From Planctomycetaceae bacterium (GTDB lineage: Bacteria > Planctomycetota > Phycisphaerae > Phycisphaerales > SM1A02), in NCBI GenBank assembly GCA_027490145.1, contig JAIXYQ010000006.1, positions 372,001-436,000 on the forward strand: DNA of 64,000 nucleotides, in the 5' to 3' direction. The notes below the pieces were generated by a model, which did not search any database, had not been told where the DNA came from, and was given only the letters and a program-made list of their open reading frames with translations. Below are positions 21,110 through 29,625 of this stretch, in pieces; position 1 is the stretch's first letter; every line of letters starts with the position of its first letter. A program made the translations under genes and the position numbers.

Positions 21110-22039
21110 GTGGACCATTCGGCACGGATCTTCGTCGCGGGGCACCGTGGCATGGTGGGATCAGCGCTCGTGCGCCGGCTCCAAGCGCGCGGCTACACCA
21201 ATCTGCTGCTGCGGACACGCCAGGAGCTTGACCTACTGGACCAGCGCGCGACCCACGCCTTCCTGGCCGAGCATCGGCCTGACTTCGTCTTCATCGCGGC
21301 CGCCAAGGTCGGTGGGATCCTAGCCAACGACACCTACCGGGCGGACTTCATCCAGCAGAACCTGCAGACCATGCTGAACCTGGTGCACGGCTCGCACCTC
21401 GCTGGGGTCGAGCGGCTGCTGTTCCTAGGCTCGAGCTGCATCTATCCCAAGATGGCGCCGCAGCCGATCGCGGAGGAGTCGCTGCTCACGGGGCCGCTCG
21501 AGCAGACGAACGAGCCCTACGCGATCGCCAAGATCGCCGGCATCAAGATGTGTGAGAGCTACGCGCGGCAGCATGGGCGGCACTACACCAGCGCGATGCC
21601 CTGCAACCTTTACGGTCCGGGCGACAACTACGACCCTGACGGCAGCCACGTGATCCCGGCGATCATCCGCAAGGTGCACCACGCGAAGGTGCGCCACGAA
21701 CCGAGCGTCCCGGTCTGGGGCACGGGCACGCCGCGGCGCGAGTTCCTGTTCGTGGATGACTTGGCCGACGGCTGCATCCGACTGATGGAGCTCGGCTATG
21801 ACGGGCCCTTCGTGAACATCGGCAGTGGCACGGACGTGACGATCCGTGAACTCGTCGAGACCGTGATGGATGTCGTCGGCTTCGCCGGAACGCTCGAGTT
21901 CGACACCACGAAGCCCGACGGCACGCCGCGCAAGCTCATGGACGTGTCACGCATGCATGCGCTCGGCTGGAGCGCCACGACGAGCCTGCGCGACGGACTG
22001 CGGATCGCCTACGACGACTTCCTCGCGCGGCACATGTGA
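21110..22039 (+). CDS. fcl: GDP-L-fucose synthase
   Basis: An NADP-dependent epimerase/reductase of the SDR family, converting GDP-4-keto-6-deoxymannose to GDP-L-fucose for surface polysaccharides. Evidence is the Rossmann motif VAGHRGMVGSALVRRL near the N-terminus, AAAKVGGI, SSCIYP, and the YAIAKIAG segment carrying the YxxxK pair. The conserved NLYGPGDNYD follows, along with the late WGTGTPRREFLFVDDLA. I chose the GTG at 21110 because Fcl proteins start just before the Rossmann strand. A GTG at 21086 overlapping the previous stop is also possible. The partner GDP-mannose dehydratase gene is not in the window. Confidence 0.95.
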   Translation: MDHSARIFVAGHRGMVGSALVRRLQARGYTNLLLRTRQELDLLDQRATHAFLAEHRPDFVFIAAAKVGGILANDTYRADFIQQNLQTMLNLVHGSHLAGVERLLFLGSSCIYPKMAPQPIAEESLLTGPLEQTNEPYAIAKIAGIKMCESYARQHGRHYTSAMPCNLYGPGDNYDPDGSHVIPAIIRKVHHAKVRHEPSVPVWGTGTPRREFLFVDDLADGCIRLMELGYDGPFVNIGSGTDVTIRELVETVMDVVGFAGTLEFDTTKPDGTPRKLMDVSRMHALGWSATTSLRDGLRIAYDDFLARHM

Positions 22040-22055
22040 GCAGCCGCGCCGCCGC

Positions 22056-24176
22056 TCAGGGGCACGCGCCCCAGGCGCCCAGCAGCACACCCAGATCAGC
22101 CCCGTCGATCACGCCGTCGCGATTCAGGTCCGCCGGCCCGGCCGTCGCCCAGGCACCAAGAAGCACCCCCAGATCCGCGCCATCGATCACGCGGTCACCA
22201 CTGAGATCCGCCGGACAGGTCGGCCGGTAGCGCGCCAGACGATCGGGCCACTGCGCCACCCACAGGCTGCCATCGCGGGGATCGAGTTCGATGGAGACCG
22301 GTGCATAGAGCCGCTGCGACGATGGCTCGAGCGGATCGAACTGGTCGAGAGTGCGGACCGCCGTGACCCGCCCCGAGCCATCGAGGGTGAATGCGCGGAT
22401 CCAGTTCGACGTGAAGTCACCCGTCAGCATCACGCCACGCCAGTCAAGCGGCCATGCAGGATCGTTGACGATGGGACCACCCACCGCGCAGAACCCGCTG
22501 AAGGGATCCCCCACCGCCCCGGCCGTGCCGCCGACGTTGGCAGTGGTCGCTGCATTGTTCGTGATCGTCGGCGTCCGCGCGAGCGAGGTGGCGTGGTTCC
22601 ACTCGACGATCGGCCGACGGTGCTCGAAGGTCGGCAACGAGGCGGGCAGCGTCGGTGCGGGCTGGCCGGCTGGCACGAGGGCGATCGAGTCGAGGTTCGG
22701 TCCGCTGTTGGAAATCGTGGCCAGCCGGATCACCCGCGTGCCCGGCTGCAACGACAGCGTCGTCGACAGCAGGCGCCAGTCACCCCATGCACCGGTGCTC
22801 GGGAAGGTCCACAGATTCACCGCGACGGCACCGTCCACGCTCACCCGCAGCGTGCGCGAGGCGGTCACGCCCAGCGTGTAGCGCGCCAACAACGTGTAGG
22901 TGCCCGCCGACGGCACCTGCACCGTGAAGTCGATCCACTCACCGGAGTTCGTCTGGTAGTCGCGGTAGCCCGTGCCCTGGTAGCCACGGTCGTTGCCCAT
23001 GACCGGTGCACCGCTCGCGTTGGCCTGTTCCGCCTGGATGAAGGCGAACGGATCGAGCGCCTGGTCAAAGGTCGGATCGAGTGACTCCTGCCTGAGGAGT
23101 TCACGGAACCTGTGCTGCGCGGGACTCCCCAGTCCGGTCGGCGCGTCGGGATTCAGCGTGCCGGCATCCCAGTAGCCATTGTGCACCGTGAGCCCCTCGA
23201 AGAGCGGCCAGCCGAAGTTCTGGCGCGGGGCGTCGCAGACCTGCACATCCTCCCAGGTGCTCCAGCCGACATCCGCGATCACGATGCGACCGGGGTTCGC
23301 CAGTGCTGGATCCGTCGAACCCGTTCCGGGCTCGATCCAGGACCGGAACGGATTGCGCAGCCCGAGTGCGAAGACGCGGCTCTTGGCCGAGCGCGGCGCC
23401 GCAGCGTCGAACCATGGATTGCTCGGCACGCCGTCGCCGGTCGCCGGATCCAGGCGAAGCACCTTCCCGTTCAGGCAATCGATGAGCTGCGAGCGGAACG
23501 CGCCGATGTTCTCCTTGGCACGGAGGATGCCACGGGCGAGTCCGTCGTTGACCCAGCCGTCGGCGACCTGGCCACCGACGTCGACTTCGTTGTAGCTCGC
23601 GGCATCACCGGTGGTCGCCAGCAGCGTGCCGTCACGACCGAACATCAGGGTGCCTGGACCGTGTGATTGGTGCACGATCGGGATGCCGGTCGATGCACTC
23701 TCACCCACGAGCACCACACGGCTCGACGGGTCGACCGCCGTGAAGCCCGACTCGGGCGTGAGCCGATACCGCGTGATCCGACCAATGGTCGCGGTGAAGT
23801 AGGTGTCCGTAGCTGGGTTGTACTGCGGCGTGCCGGCGGCATCGAGATGGTGGCGATCGACGACGTACATCAGGTAGATGAAGCCGTTCTGCTCGATCTG
23901 CGGATGCGCCACGACCGACATGAGCCCGTAGTCGCGCCAGCCACCGACCTCGTCGCGAAGCGTGAGTGCGGGGTTCGCCGCTCGCGTTCCATCGGCTTCG
24001 AGGATCCACACCGCACCCTGGCGTTCCCACACGAGCGTGCGCCCCTGCGGCAGCGGCTCGGTCCCAACGACCTCGTTCCAGGCTCCGCCGACGAAGGACT
24101 TGGCGATGCCGACCGGGGGTGCGGGGTGGGCGGCCGCAAGGCCGAGCAGCACGATGGGAACGGCCGACTGGAGCAT
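22056..24176 (-). CDS. Secreted glucose/sorbosone dehydrogenase-like protein with carbohydrate-binding and dockerin-like modules
   Basis: A signal peptide (MLQSAVPIVLLGLAAAHP) is followed by a six-bladed propeller of the soluble PQQ glucose/sorbosone dehydrogenase type (about residues 30-380), with motifs such as VVAHPQIEQNGFIYLMY and ALGLRNPFRSW. A beta-sandwich resembling CBM6/CBM35 comes next (GNDRGYQGTGYRDYQTN near 400, then GTYTLLARYT), then a return to propeller-like sequence. The C-terminus has two EF-hand repeats ending GADLGVLLGAWG. It probably oxidises sugars outside the cytoplasm. I chose the ATG at 24176 because the signal peptide starts there. An upstream ATG at 24257 adds unlikely sequence. 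Confidence 0.87.
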   Translation of the reverse strand: MLQSAVPIVLLGLAAAHPAPPVGIAKSFVGGAWNEVVGTEPLPQGRTLVWERQGAVWILEADGTRAANPALTLRDEVGGWRDYGLMSVVAHPQIEQNGFIYLMYVVDRHHLDAAGTPQYNPATDTYFTATIGRITRYRLTPESGFTAVDPSSRVVLVGESASTGIPIVHQSHGPGTLMFGRDGTLLATTGDAASYNEVDVGGQVADGWVNDGLARGILRAKENIGAFRSQLIDCLNGKVLRLDPATGDGVPSNPWFDAAAPRSAKSRVFALGLRNPFRSWIEPGTGSTDPALANPGRIVIADVGWSTWEDVQVCDAPRQNFGWPLFEGLTVHNGYWDAGTLNPDAPTGLGSPAQHRFRELLRQESLDPTFDQALDPFAFIQAEQANASGAPVMGNDRGYQGTGYRDYQTNSGEWIDFTVQVPSAGTYTLLARYTLGVTASRTLRVSVDGAVAVNLWTFPSTGAWGDWRLLSTTLSLQPGTRVIRLATISNSGPNLDSIALVPAGQPAPTLPASLPTFEHRRPIVEWNHATSLARTPTITNNAATTANVGGTAGAVGDPFSGFCAVGGPIVNDPAWPLDWRGVMLTGDFTSNWIRAFTLDGSGRVTAVRTLDQFDPLEPSSQRLYAPVSIELDPRDGSLWVAQWPDRLARYRPTCPADLSGDRVIDGADLGVLLGAWATAGPADLNRDGVIDGADLGVLLGAWGACP

Positions 24177-24363
24177 CGGTCGAAGGTAACACCGCTTCCG
24201 GCTGCCCCCCAACGGGACTTGCCCGACGACGGCCAGAAGGTGCCAAGAACCGACCAAGCGTGTGCTTCCTCACAGGATTCCGCCCATGGCGTGCCCCAGG
24301 TGGGGGTGAATCCCCACATCGACCCAGCGCGAACGTCTCCGGCTCCCTTCCGCCGACACATCC

Positions 24364-25419
24364 ATGTCCATCACCAGAACCACGACGCTGCTTGTCCTGC
24401 TGGCCCTCACCGCCCCCGCCGTCGCCGTCGACCTTTCGGCTCCCGGCGCGCTGGTGCCGTCGCGGCGCGACGTGACCGTGGTCAGGGCCGACGGATCGAC
24501 CTTCCTGGCCACCCTGCATTACCCCGGCACCAGTACGGCCGTCGGCGCGCCCCTCGATGCCAGCGCCGGCCCGTACCCGATCATCGCCTTCGGCCATGGC
24601 TTCCTGTCGGCCGTCACGCTGTACCAGTCCACGGGCGCACACCTGGCCAGCTGGGGCTTCATGACGATCATGCCGCAGACGCAGGGCGGCCTGCTCCCGA
24701 GCCACGGCGCGTTCGCGGCGGATCTTGTGTCCAGCCTGAACTGGCTTGCCGCCCAGGGCGCCAGCAGCGGCTCGCCGTGGTTCGGTGGGGTCGATGCAAG
24801 CGCGCGCGGCGTCATGGGTCACTCGATGGGCGGCGGCTGCTCGCTGCTGGCCGCGCAGGCCGACCCAGGCATCCGTTGCGCCGTGCCATGGGCCGCAGCC
24901 AACACGAACCCCAGTTCGATCACCGCGGCGCTCGGCGTCGAGGGTGCAACGCGGCTCATCGTCGGCAGCCAAGACACCATCGTCACGCCGAGCTCGACCG
25001 CGGCCATGTACCCCAACCTCGCGGGTGCATCCCAGCTGGTCACGATCACCGGCGGCTACCACTGCGGCTTCATCGACTCATCGATCGCGTTCTGCGATTC
25101 GGGTTCGATCACGCGCGAGCAGCAGCTTGCGATCGTGCGGCGCGAATCGACGGAGTTCCTGCTGCTCTACCTGAAGGGGCAAGGCGCGCTGTGGGACGCC
25201 GTCTGGGGCGACCCACCGGCCGGCGCAGGCGTGGTGCAGCAGTCCACGCAGACGCCCGACCTCGATGGCAACGGCCGCGTGGATGGCGCGGACCTGGGCT
25301 TGATGCTCTCGGCCTTCGGCACCAACGATCCGTCGCAAGCGGTCCGAGGCGACCTGAACGACGACGGTCAGGTCGATGGACGTGACCTTGGTGTGCTGCT
25401 GGCCGGTTGGACGGGCTGA
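24364..25419 (+). CDS. Secreted alpha/beta hydrolase with dockerin-like tail
   Basis: This 351-residue protein has a signal peptide (residues 1-22) and an alpha/beta-hydrolase domain of the dienelactone hydrolase/chlorophyllase/polyesterase-like group. The nucleophile is the Ser in MGHSMGGGCS, the acid is probably the Asp in VGSQDTIV, and the base the His in GGYHCGF. An oxyanion-hole segment, FGHGFLS, lies upstream. Two EF-hand repeats (LDGNGRVDGADLG and LNDDGQVDGRDLG) close the protein. It likely cleaves an ester substrate outside the cell. Which substrate cannot be read from sequence. The stop is 7 bp from the convergent gene. Confidence 0.88.
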   Translation: MSITRTTTLLVLLALTAPAVAVDLSAPGALVPSRRDVTVVRADGSTFLATLHYPGTSTAVGAPLDASAGPYPIIAFGHGFLSAVTLYQSTGAHLASWGFMTIMPQTQGGLLPSHGAFAADLVSSLNWLAAQGASSGSPWFGGVDASARGVMGHSMGGGCSLLAAQADPGIRCAVPWAAANTNPSSITAALGVEGATRLIVGSQDTIVTPSSTAAMYPNLAGASQLVTITGGYHCGFIDSSIAFCDSGSITREQQLAIVRRESTEFLLLYLKGQGALWDAVWGDPPAGAGVVQQSTQTPDLDGNGRVDGADLGLMLSAFGTNDPSQAVRGDLNDDGQVDGRDLGVLLAGWTG

Positions 25420-25426
25420 GCCGGGG

Positions 25427-26191
25427 TCACTCCGCCGACGGCGTGAGGTCGGGCTTCGTCGTCCAACGCGGTGACCAACCGGGCTTGTCCACGCGCTTGC
25501 GCAGCACGACCGTGTTGTCCAGGTCGAGGTCCGAGGTCCAGATCCAGCGCGCCCCGGAGAAGTCATGCTGGAAGAAGGGTTCCTTGGGATCGATCCTGTC
25601 CTGTGGGTACTCCGTGGCCTGATCCCATGAGGCATCGTCGAAGCCCACGGCGAACCAGTCCTTGGGCAACGGCTCGCTGCGGACCTTGGGATTGGCCGTG
25701 TCACGGTCGATGGGACCATGCATGAAGCACTTGGCCTTCCAGGATGCGTCGGTGACGGTGCCGTCGGCGAATCGCAGGATGAAGCCACCATCACCGATCT
25801 GCCGGCCGTACTCGCAGCCCGTCACGGGATCGGCGTTGTCCTTCGCGAGCACCGCGATCGTCATCGGGTACTCCGGCAGCAGGTCGATCGCGACCACGTT
25901 GTGCGGCAGGAAGTCGATGCTGTCGACCGCGACCTGCTTGCCGTTGACGTAGAGCATGAACCAGTTGTCGGCGTACATCGCGCCCTTGATCGTGTCCGAC
26001 ATCGATGGCTTCACGATCCCGTCCTGCGGTGGCTTGCGTGCACCGCGCCCCTGACGGTTGCCCTGGCCACCGCCCTGCTTTCCCTTGCCGGGCGGCGGTG
26101 GCTGCTGGTCACCGTCCTGAGGGGGCTGCTGCGCAAGGGCGAGCGACACCAAGGTTCCGGTGGCGATGATCGCGATGGTCCTGGGATTCAC
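25427..26191 (-). CDS. Secreted jelly-roll protein, last gene of the ECF operon
   Basis: The GTG start at 26191 overlaps the stop of the preceding gene (GTGA) and opens directly into a signal peptide (VNPRTIAIIATGTLVSLALAQ). Residues 22-60 form a Gln/Pro/Gly-rich linker like those of its operon partners. The remaining ~195 residues have the beta-sandwich pattern of galactose-binding-like domains, with YADNWFMLYVNGKQV and a late SGARWIWTSDLDLDN segment typical of sugar-binding jelly rolls. I see no catalytic motif. The longer in-frame reading to 26641 is rejected because it overlaps the upstream gene with unlikely sequence. Confidence 0.78.
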   Translation of the reverse strand: MNPRTIAIIATGTLVSLALAQQPPQDGDQQPPPPGKGKQGGGQGNRQGRGARKPPQDGIVKPSMSDTIKGAMYADNWFMLYVNGKQVAVDSIDFLPHNVVAIDLLPEYPMTIAVLAKDNADPVTGCEYGRQIGDGGFILRFADGTVTDASWKAKCFMHGPIDRDTANPKVRSEPLPKDWFAVGFDDASWDQATEYPQDRIDPKEPFFQHDFSGARWIWTSDLDLDNTVVLRKRVDKPGWSPRWTTKPDLTPSAE

Positions 26192-29100
26192 TTGGACTCC
26201 TTCTTCGACGGTGCGACTGCGCGGGGACTCAGCTCGTAACGATCGATGATGGTGCCGTTGGGTTCCTTCGCACCGCCACCGCCGCGACGCCCGCCGCCGC
26301 CTTGGCCGCCGCCCTGCTCGCCACCGGCAACGGCCGTCCGCACGAACTCCACGCTCGCCGAGTCCGGCGCGACGTTGATGCGCACGTGGCCCGGGCTGCC
26401 GTGCAGCGTGCCGCTGGTGTAGCCGTACTGGGCAGCGCTGCGGGTGTTCCCCGCCGGGTTGCCCGGCTGGGGCACGCACTGGTAGTGCACGCCATCGCGC
26501 TGGCTGTGCACGTAGAGGTGATCGTGCCCGTGGAAGACGGCATTCACCCCGTGCTTGGCGAGCAGGTCGTGGATCGGCATCGGCCACCCGGCGCGGTGTT
26601 CCTTGAAGCCCGGCGATCCATCGGCGTTGAGCCCACCCCACTCGAAGTACGGCGAGCTCTCGACGCCGCCCCGTGACTCGCTGCCGCCCATGCCGCCCAC
26701 CAGGTGGTGGATGAACACGAAGCGGTAGCGCGCCTTCGACGACTCGAGGGTGCGCGTGAGCCAGTCGTACTGCTCGCGGCCGAGCGTGGCGTTCCAGCTG
26801 GCATCGGTCGGCTTGAGCGGTTCATCACTCGGGCGCTCGGGGCGCTCGCCCTGACCGCCGCCCTGACCACCGCCTTGACCGCGTCCGCCTTCACCGCCTT
26901 GGCCGCCACCCTGCTGGCCGCGCGCGCTGCCGCCGCCGCCCTTGCCGACGCGTCGGCTGGTCGACCAGAACGGATCGAGCATGATGAACTGTGCATCGCC
27001 CCAGGTGAAGGCGTAGTAGTTCGCACCGCGTCCGTCATCGAAGCCGGTCTTGCCGGTGTACATCGAACCATCGATGACCGGCTCTGGGAAACGCATGGTC
27101 CGCTCGCGGTAGGACCATGGGCCGATGTCATCGTCCGCGGTGCCCGAGTCGCCCTTCTCGCCGTCGTGGTTGCCGAGCACCATGAACAGCGGTGCGCTGT
27201 GGCAGAGCCTGCTGAAGTACCACCGCTGCGCGTCGTACTGGGGCAGCGTGCGCTGGAAGTCCCGGCCGCGCTTGTCCGTCATGAAGGTGTCGCCAAGATC
27301 GACGAAGAGATCGGGCTTCGCCGCAAGCATGTTGGCGAGCGTCTGCTCGTACACGCGCGGATCGACGCCCTGGTCCAGGTGCGAGTCGGCCTGCACCGTG
27401 AAGGTGAAGGACTCGCCGGCGGGCCGTGGGGTGTGGAACGACGACTCCTCCCCGTGGCTGGGCTCGCCGCCGGCGGACGCGCGCCACAGGAAGCGATAGC
27501 GGTACGACGCATCCGGGGCGAGCCCATCCATGGTGAAGCTCACAGGCGTTCCAGCCGTCATCGGCTGCTGCGGCGTCGTGCGCCGCGCTGCATCGCCGTC
27601 GCGCCAGAACTCGACCTGACCGATGCGGTCGCTCGAGGCCACGACGCTGGCCGTCATGGCATCGCGCGTGGGGCGTACGAGGATCACGTCGTGATCATGC
27701 GCGGGGACATCGGTCTTGAACGCGGTCATGCGGGCAAGCAAGCCGCCTTCGCCGCCTTGGCCGCCGCCGCCTTGACCGCCGCCCTCACCGCCACCTTGGC
27801 CGCCTCGACGACCGCGACCACCTTGGCCTTGACCTTGTCCCTGACCTTGGCCCTGACTTTGGCCCTTGCCCTGGGGCGCATCGGTCGCACCGTCCTGGCG
27901 GGCATAGCGCAGATCGACGCTGGCACTGCCGAGCGTGGACTCCTTGATCGCATCAAGCAGCTGCGCGCGCGTGGCACCTTCCTTCAACTTCGGCTCCGCC
28001 GACAGCGCGTAGACCGTTACCGTGTAGACCTTTTCACCGCGGCCCTGCGAGCACGGCGGCGCGTACTCCGCGCGGCGTGACATGGTGTTGGAGCCCCAGG
28101 TGCCGATGCTCGCGTCGCCGAGCTTGAGTTCCGTCGTCGACGCGGGGATGCCCCACACGACCATGTACACATGCTCATCGCCGTCCGGTGGCACGTGATG
28201 CATGGCGATCGCCAGGCTCTTCGCCGCGGCGGGCGCCTTCGCCCAACTCAGCGCGGGGCTCTTGCCCGCGCCGTCACAGGTGCACTGCACATCGAGCAGG
28301 CCCGCTGCATCGAGCGATCCGCACGAGAGCGCAAAGCCATCCTTCGGCGGAGCTGCACCATCTCGCGGCGGCTTCCCGCCTGCGCCGCCCTGGCCTCCGC
28401 CGCCGCCACCACCGCCCTGGCCACGCCGCTGGCCGCCGCCTTGTCCACCTTGACCGCCACCACCCTGGCCGCCTCGACCGCCGCGTGGCTGGTCGCCACC
28501 CTGGCCACGGGCGCGCGGCATGTGTTCCTCCACGCGCTTCTCGCCATCGGGACCGATGAACTCGAAGATGACCTTGCCGCCATCCTCGACCCGGTAGTTC
28601 ACGAACGATGCCTTGCCGCCCACCTCGTACCGCAGTGACCAGGCCTTGGGCCCGGTCTGCTCGAAGCCGGTGATCGATGCTCCACGCAACGGCGGCAGCG
28701 CAGGCCGCACACCATTCGCGCGCGGCTGCGGGATGACCTGCGATTCGTTGCCGGTGCCCTCGAGCTGCACCTTGCCGCGCAGGCCGCCGTTGATGTACGG
28801 GAAGGTCTTCGAGGCGTGGTAGTGGTACGAGCGCGTGCCGCCGTCGAAACCCTGACCCTTCGGCACCTCGCAGAAGTGTCCGTTCAGGTCATCGAGCGGC
28901 TCACGCGAACCCAGCGGGCACGCCAAGTCCTGGCCCTGCTTAGCCTTGGGGTCAAAGAGCCCGTAGACCGGGAAACCATCAAGCGCGAACGCAATCGGCT
29001 TGCCCTTGCCCACGATCGTCTCGATCGCCAGCGGCGCCGCGTGATAGTGGTAGTCGTCGCCACGGCCGCAGTGGCCGCCGAACTCATCGAGTTCGCCGAT

Positions 29101-29625
29101 CGCGTAGCTGTCGCGGCCACCGTTGTTCAGCGCATTGAAGATGGGAATCCCGTTCGCGGCCAGGGCCACGGCACCCTTCATGAGCGCGTTCTTGCCGTGG
29201 ATGGGCGTCTCGGCGAGCTCGGGCTTCAGCGGGATCTGCCAGGCATTCGCGCCCGTGTAGGGCTGCGGCAGCGGCACCTGCTGCTGCCATGAGCGGATAC
29301 CGACCATCATCTTCGTCTCGAGCGGTGGGTGCGGGAGCCCATCCGACTCGACATAGAGCCACCGCTCATCGAACCGCGTGGCCACGAACGGTGCGAATGG
29401 TGCGAACGACTGCGCTTGCCACGGCACCTCGGCAACGGGCGCTGCCGATGGATCGATCAGCAACGCGCCGGGTTCATGCAGCGCCGCGATGGCGGCAGCG
29501 AGTTCTGCGGGCTCGAGTGCGGTGCCGTGACCCAAGCTCACGCGCGGGTCATCGTGGAACCCCGGCGGATGCGCCAGGACCGCAGCGACCGGAAGAACGA
29601 TGACGCTGGCGAACGCGCGAATCAC
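26188..29625 (-). CDS. Secreted YHYH-PEBP-metallophosphatase fusion with Gly-rich linkers
   Basis: This 1145-residue protein starts at a GTG (29625) that overlaps the sulfatase stop and begins a signal peptide. There are three recognisable modules. The first is a YHYH domain (about residues 90-340) with its motif seen twice (DYHYHAAP near 190 and SYHYHASKTFPY near 270). The second is a PEBP/YbhB-like domain (about 428-545) with LSWAKAP and YAPPCSQGRGEKVYTVTVYAL. The third is a purple-acid-phosphatase-like unit: a fibronectin-like domain (about 640-740), then a metallophosphoesterase with QADSHLD (746), DLGDTF (777), GNHDG (816), IHH and HGHDH (1031). Gly/Gln tracts separate the modules. A secreted phosphoester hydrolase is the likely activity of the last module. 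The role of the first two is unknown. Confidence 0.88.
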   Translation of the reverse strand: MIRAFASVIVLPVAAVLAHPPGFHDDPRVSLGHGTALEPAELAAAIAALHEPGALLIDPSAAPVAEVPWQAQSFAPFAPFVATRFDERWLYVESDGLPHPPLETKMMVGIRSWQQQVPLPQPYTGANAWQIPLKPELAETPIHGKNALMKGAVALAANGIPIFNALNNGGRDSYAIGELDEFGGHCGRGDDYHYHAAPLAIETIVGKGKPIAFALDGFPVYGLFDPKAKQGQDLACPLGSREPLDDLNGHFCEVPKGQGFDGGTRSYHYHASKTFPYINGGLRGKVQLEGTGNESQVIPQPRANGVRPALPPLRGASITGFEQTGPKAWSLRYEVGGKASFVNYRVEDGGKVIFEFIGPDGEKRVEEHMPRARGQGGDQPRGGRGGQGGGGQGGQGGGQRRGQGGGGGGGGQGGAGGKPPRDGAAPPKDGFALSCGSLDAAGLLDVQCTCDGAGKSPALSWAKAPAAAKSLAIAMHHVPPDGDEHVYMVVWGIPASTTELKLGDASIGTWGSNTMSRRAEYAPPCSQGRGEKVYTVTVYALSAEPKLKEGATRAQLLDAIKESTLGSASVDLRYARQDGATDAPQGKGQSQGQGQGQGQGQGGRGRRGGQGGGEGGGQGGGGQGGEGGLLARMTAFKTDVPAHDHDVILVRPTRDAMTASVVASSDRIGQVEFWRDGDAARRTTPQQPMTAGTPVSFTMDGLAPDASYRYRFLWRASAGGEPSHGEESSFHTPRPAGESFTFTVQADSHLDQGVDPRVYEQTLANMLAAKPDLFVDLGDTFMTDKRGRDFQRTLPQYDAQRWYFSRLCHSAPLFMVLGNHDGEKGDSGTADDDIGPWSYRERTMRFPEPVIDGSMYTGKTGFDDGRGANYYAFTWGDAQFIMLDPFWSTSRRVGKGGGGSARGQQGGGQGGEGGRGQGGGQGGGQGERPERPSDEPLKPTDASWNATLGREQYDWLTRTLESSKARYRFVFIHHLVGGMGGSESRGGVESSPYFEWGGLNADGSPGFKEHRAGWPMPIHDLLAKHGVNAVFHGHDHLYVHSQRDGVHYQCVPQPGNPAGNTRSAAQYGYTSGTLHGSPGHVRINVAPDSASVEFVRTAVAGGEQGGGQGGGGRRGGGGAKEPNGTIIDRYELSPRAVAPSKKESK
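26845..26940 (-). repeat. Gly-rich coding repeat in the metallophosphatase domain
   Basis: Imperfect short repeats encoding GGGGS, GGQGG and GQGGG runs (about residues 895-930). They interrupt the metallophosphoesterase domain between its GNHD and late HH motifs, so they probably form a surface loop. The reading frame stays open. Confidence 0.6.
27743..27873 (-). repeat. Gln-Gly dipeptide coding repeat
   Basis: Low-complexity DNA encoding GQGQGQGQ followed by GGQGG-type repeats, forming the linker between the PEBP and phosphatase modules. The units are degenerate at the DNA level, and selection for the peptide composition is plausible. Confidence 0.65.
28380..28525 (-). repeat. Gly-rich coding repeat between YHYH and PEBP modules
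   Basis: Degenerate repeats encoding RGGQGGGG, GQGGGQRRG and poly-Gly stretches, about residues 367-415 of the fusion protein. They mark the domain boundary. Confidence 0.65.

Noticed and set aside
17766-21218. A 1150-codon open frame on the minus strand across the ABC, nadK, serS and DUF3592 genes
   Set aside because: It is antisense to four recognisable genes and its translation is Arg/His/Asp-rich without any domain. Long antisense frames are expected in GC-rich DNA.
27743-28525. Repeated DNA that could be taken for a CRISPR or other array
   Set aside because: The repeats are degenerate, have no regular spacers, and code for Gly/Gln tracts in one open reading frame.
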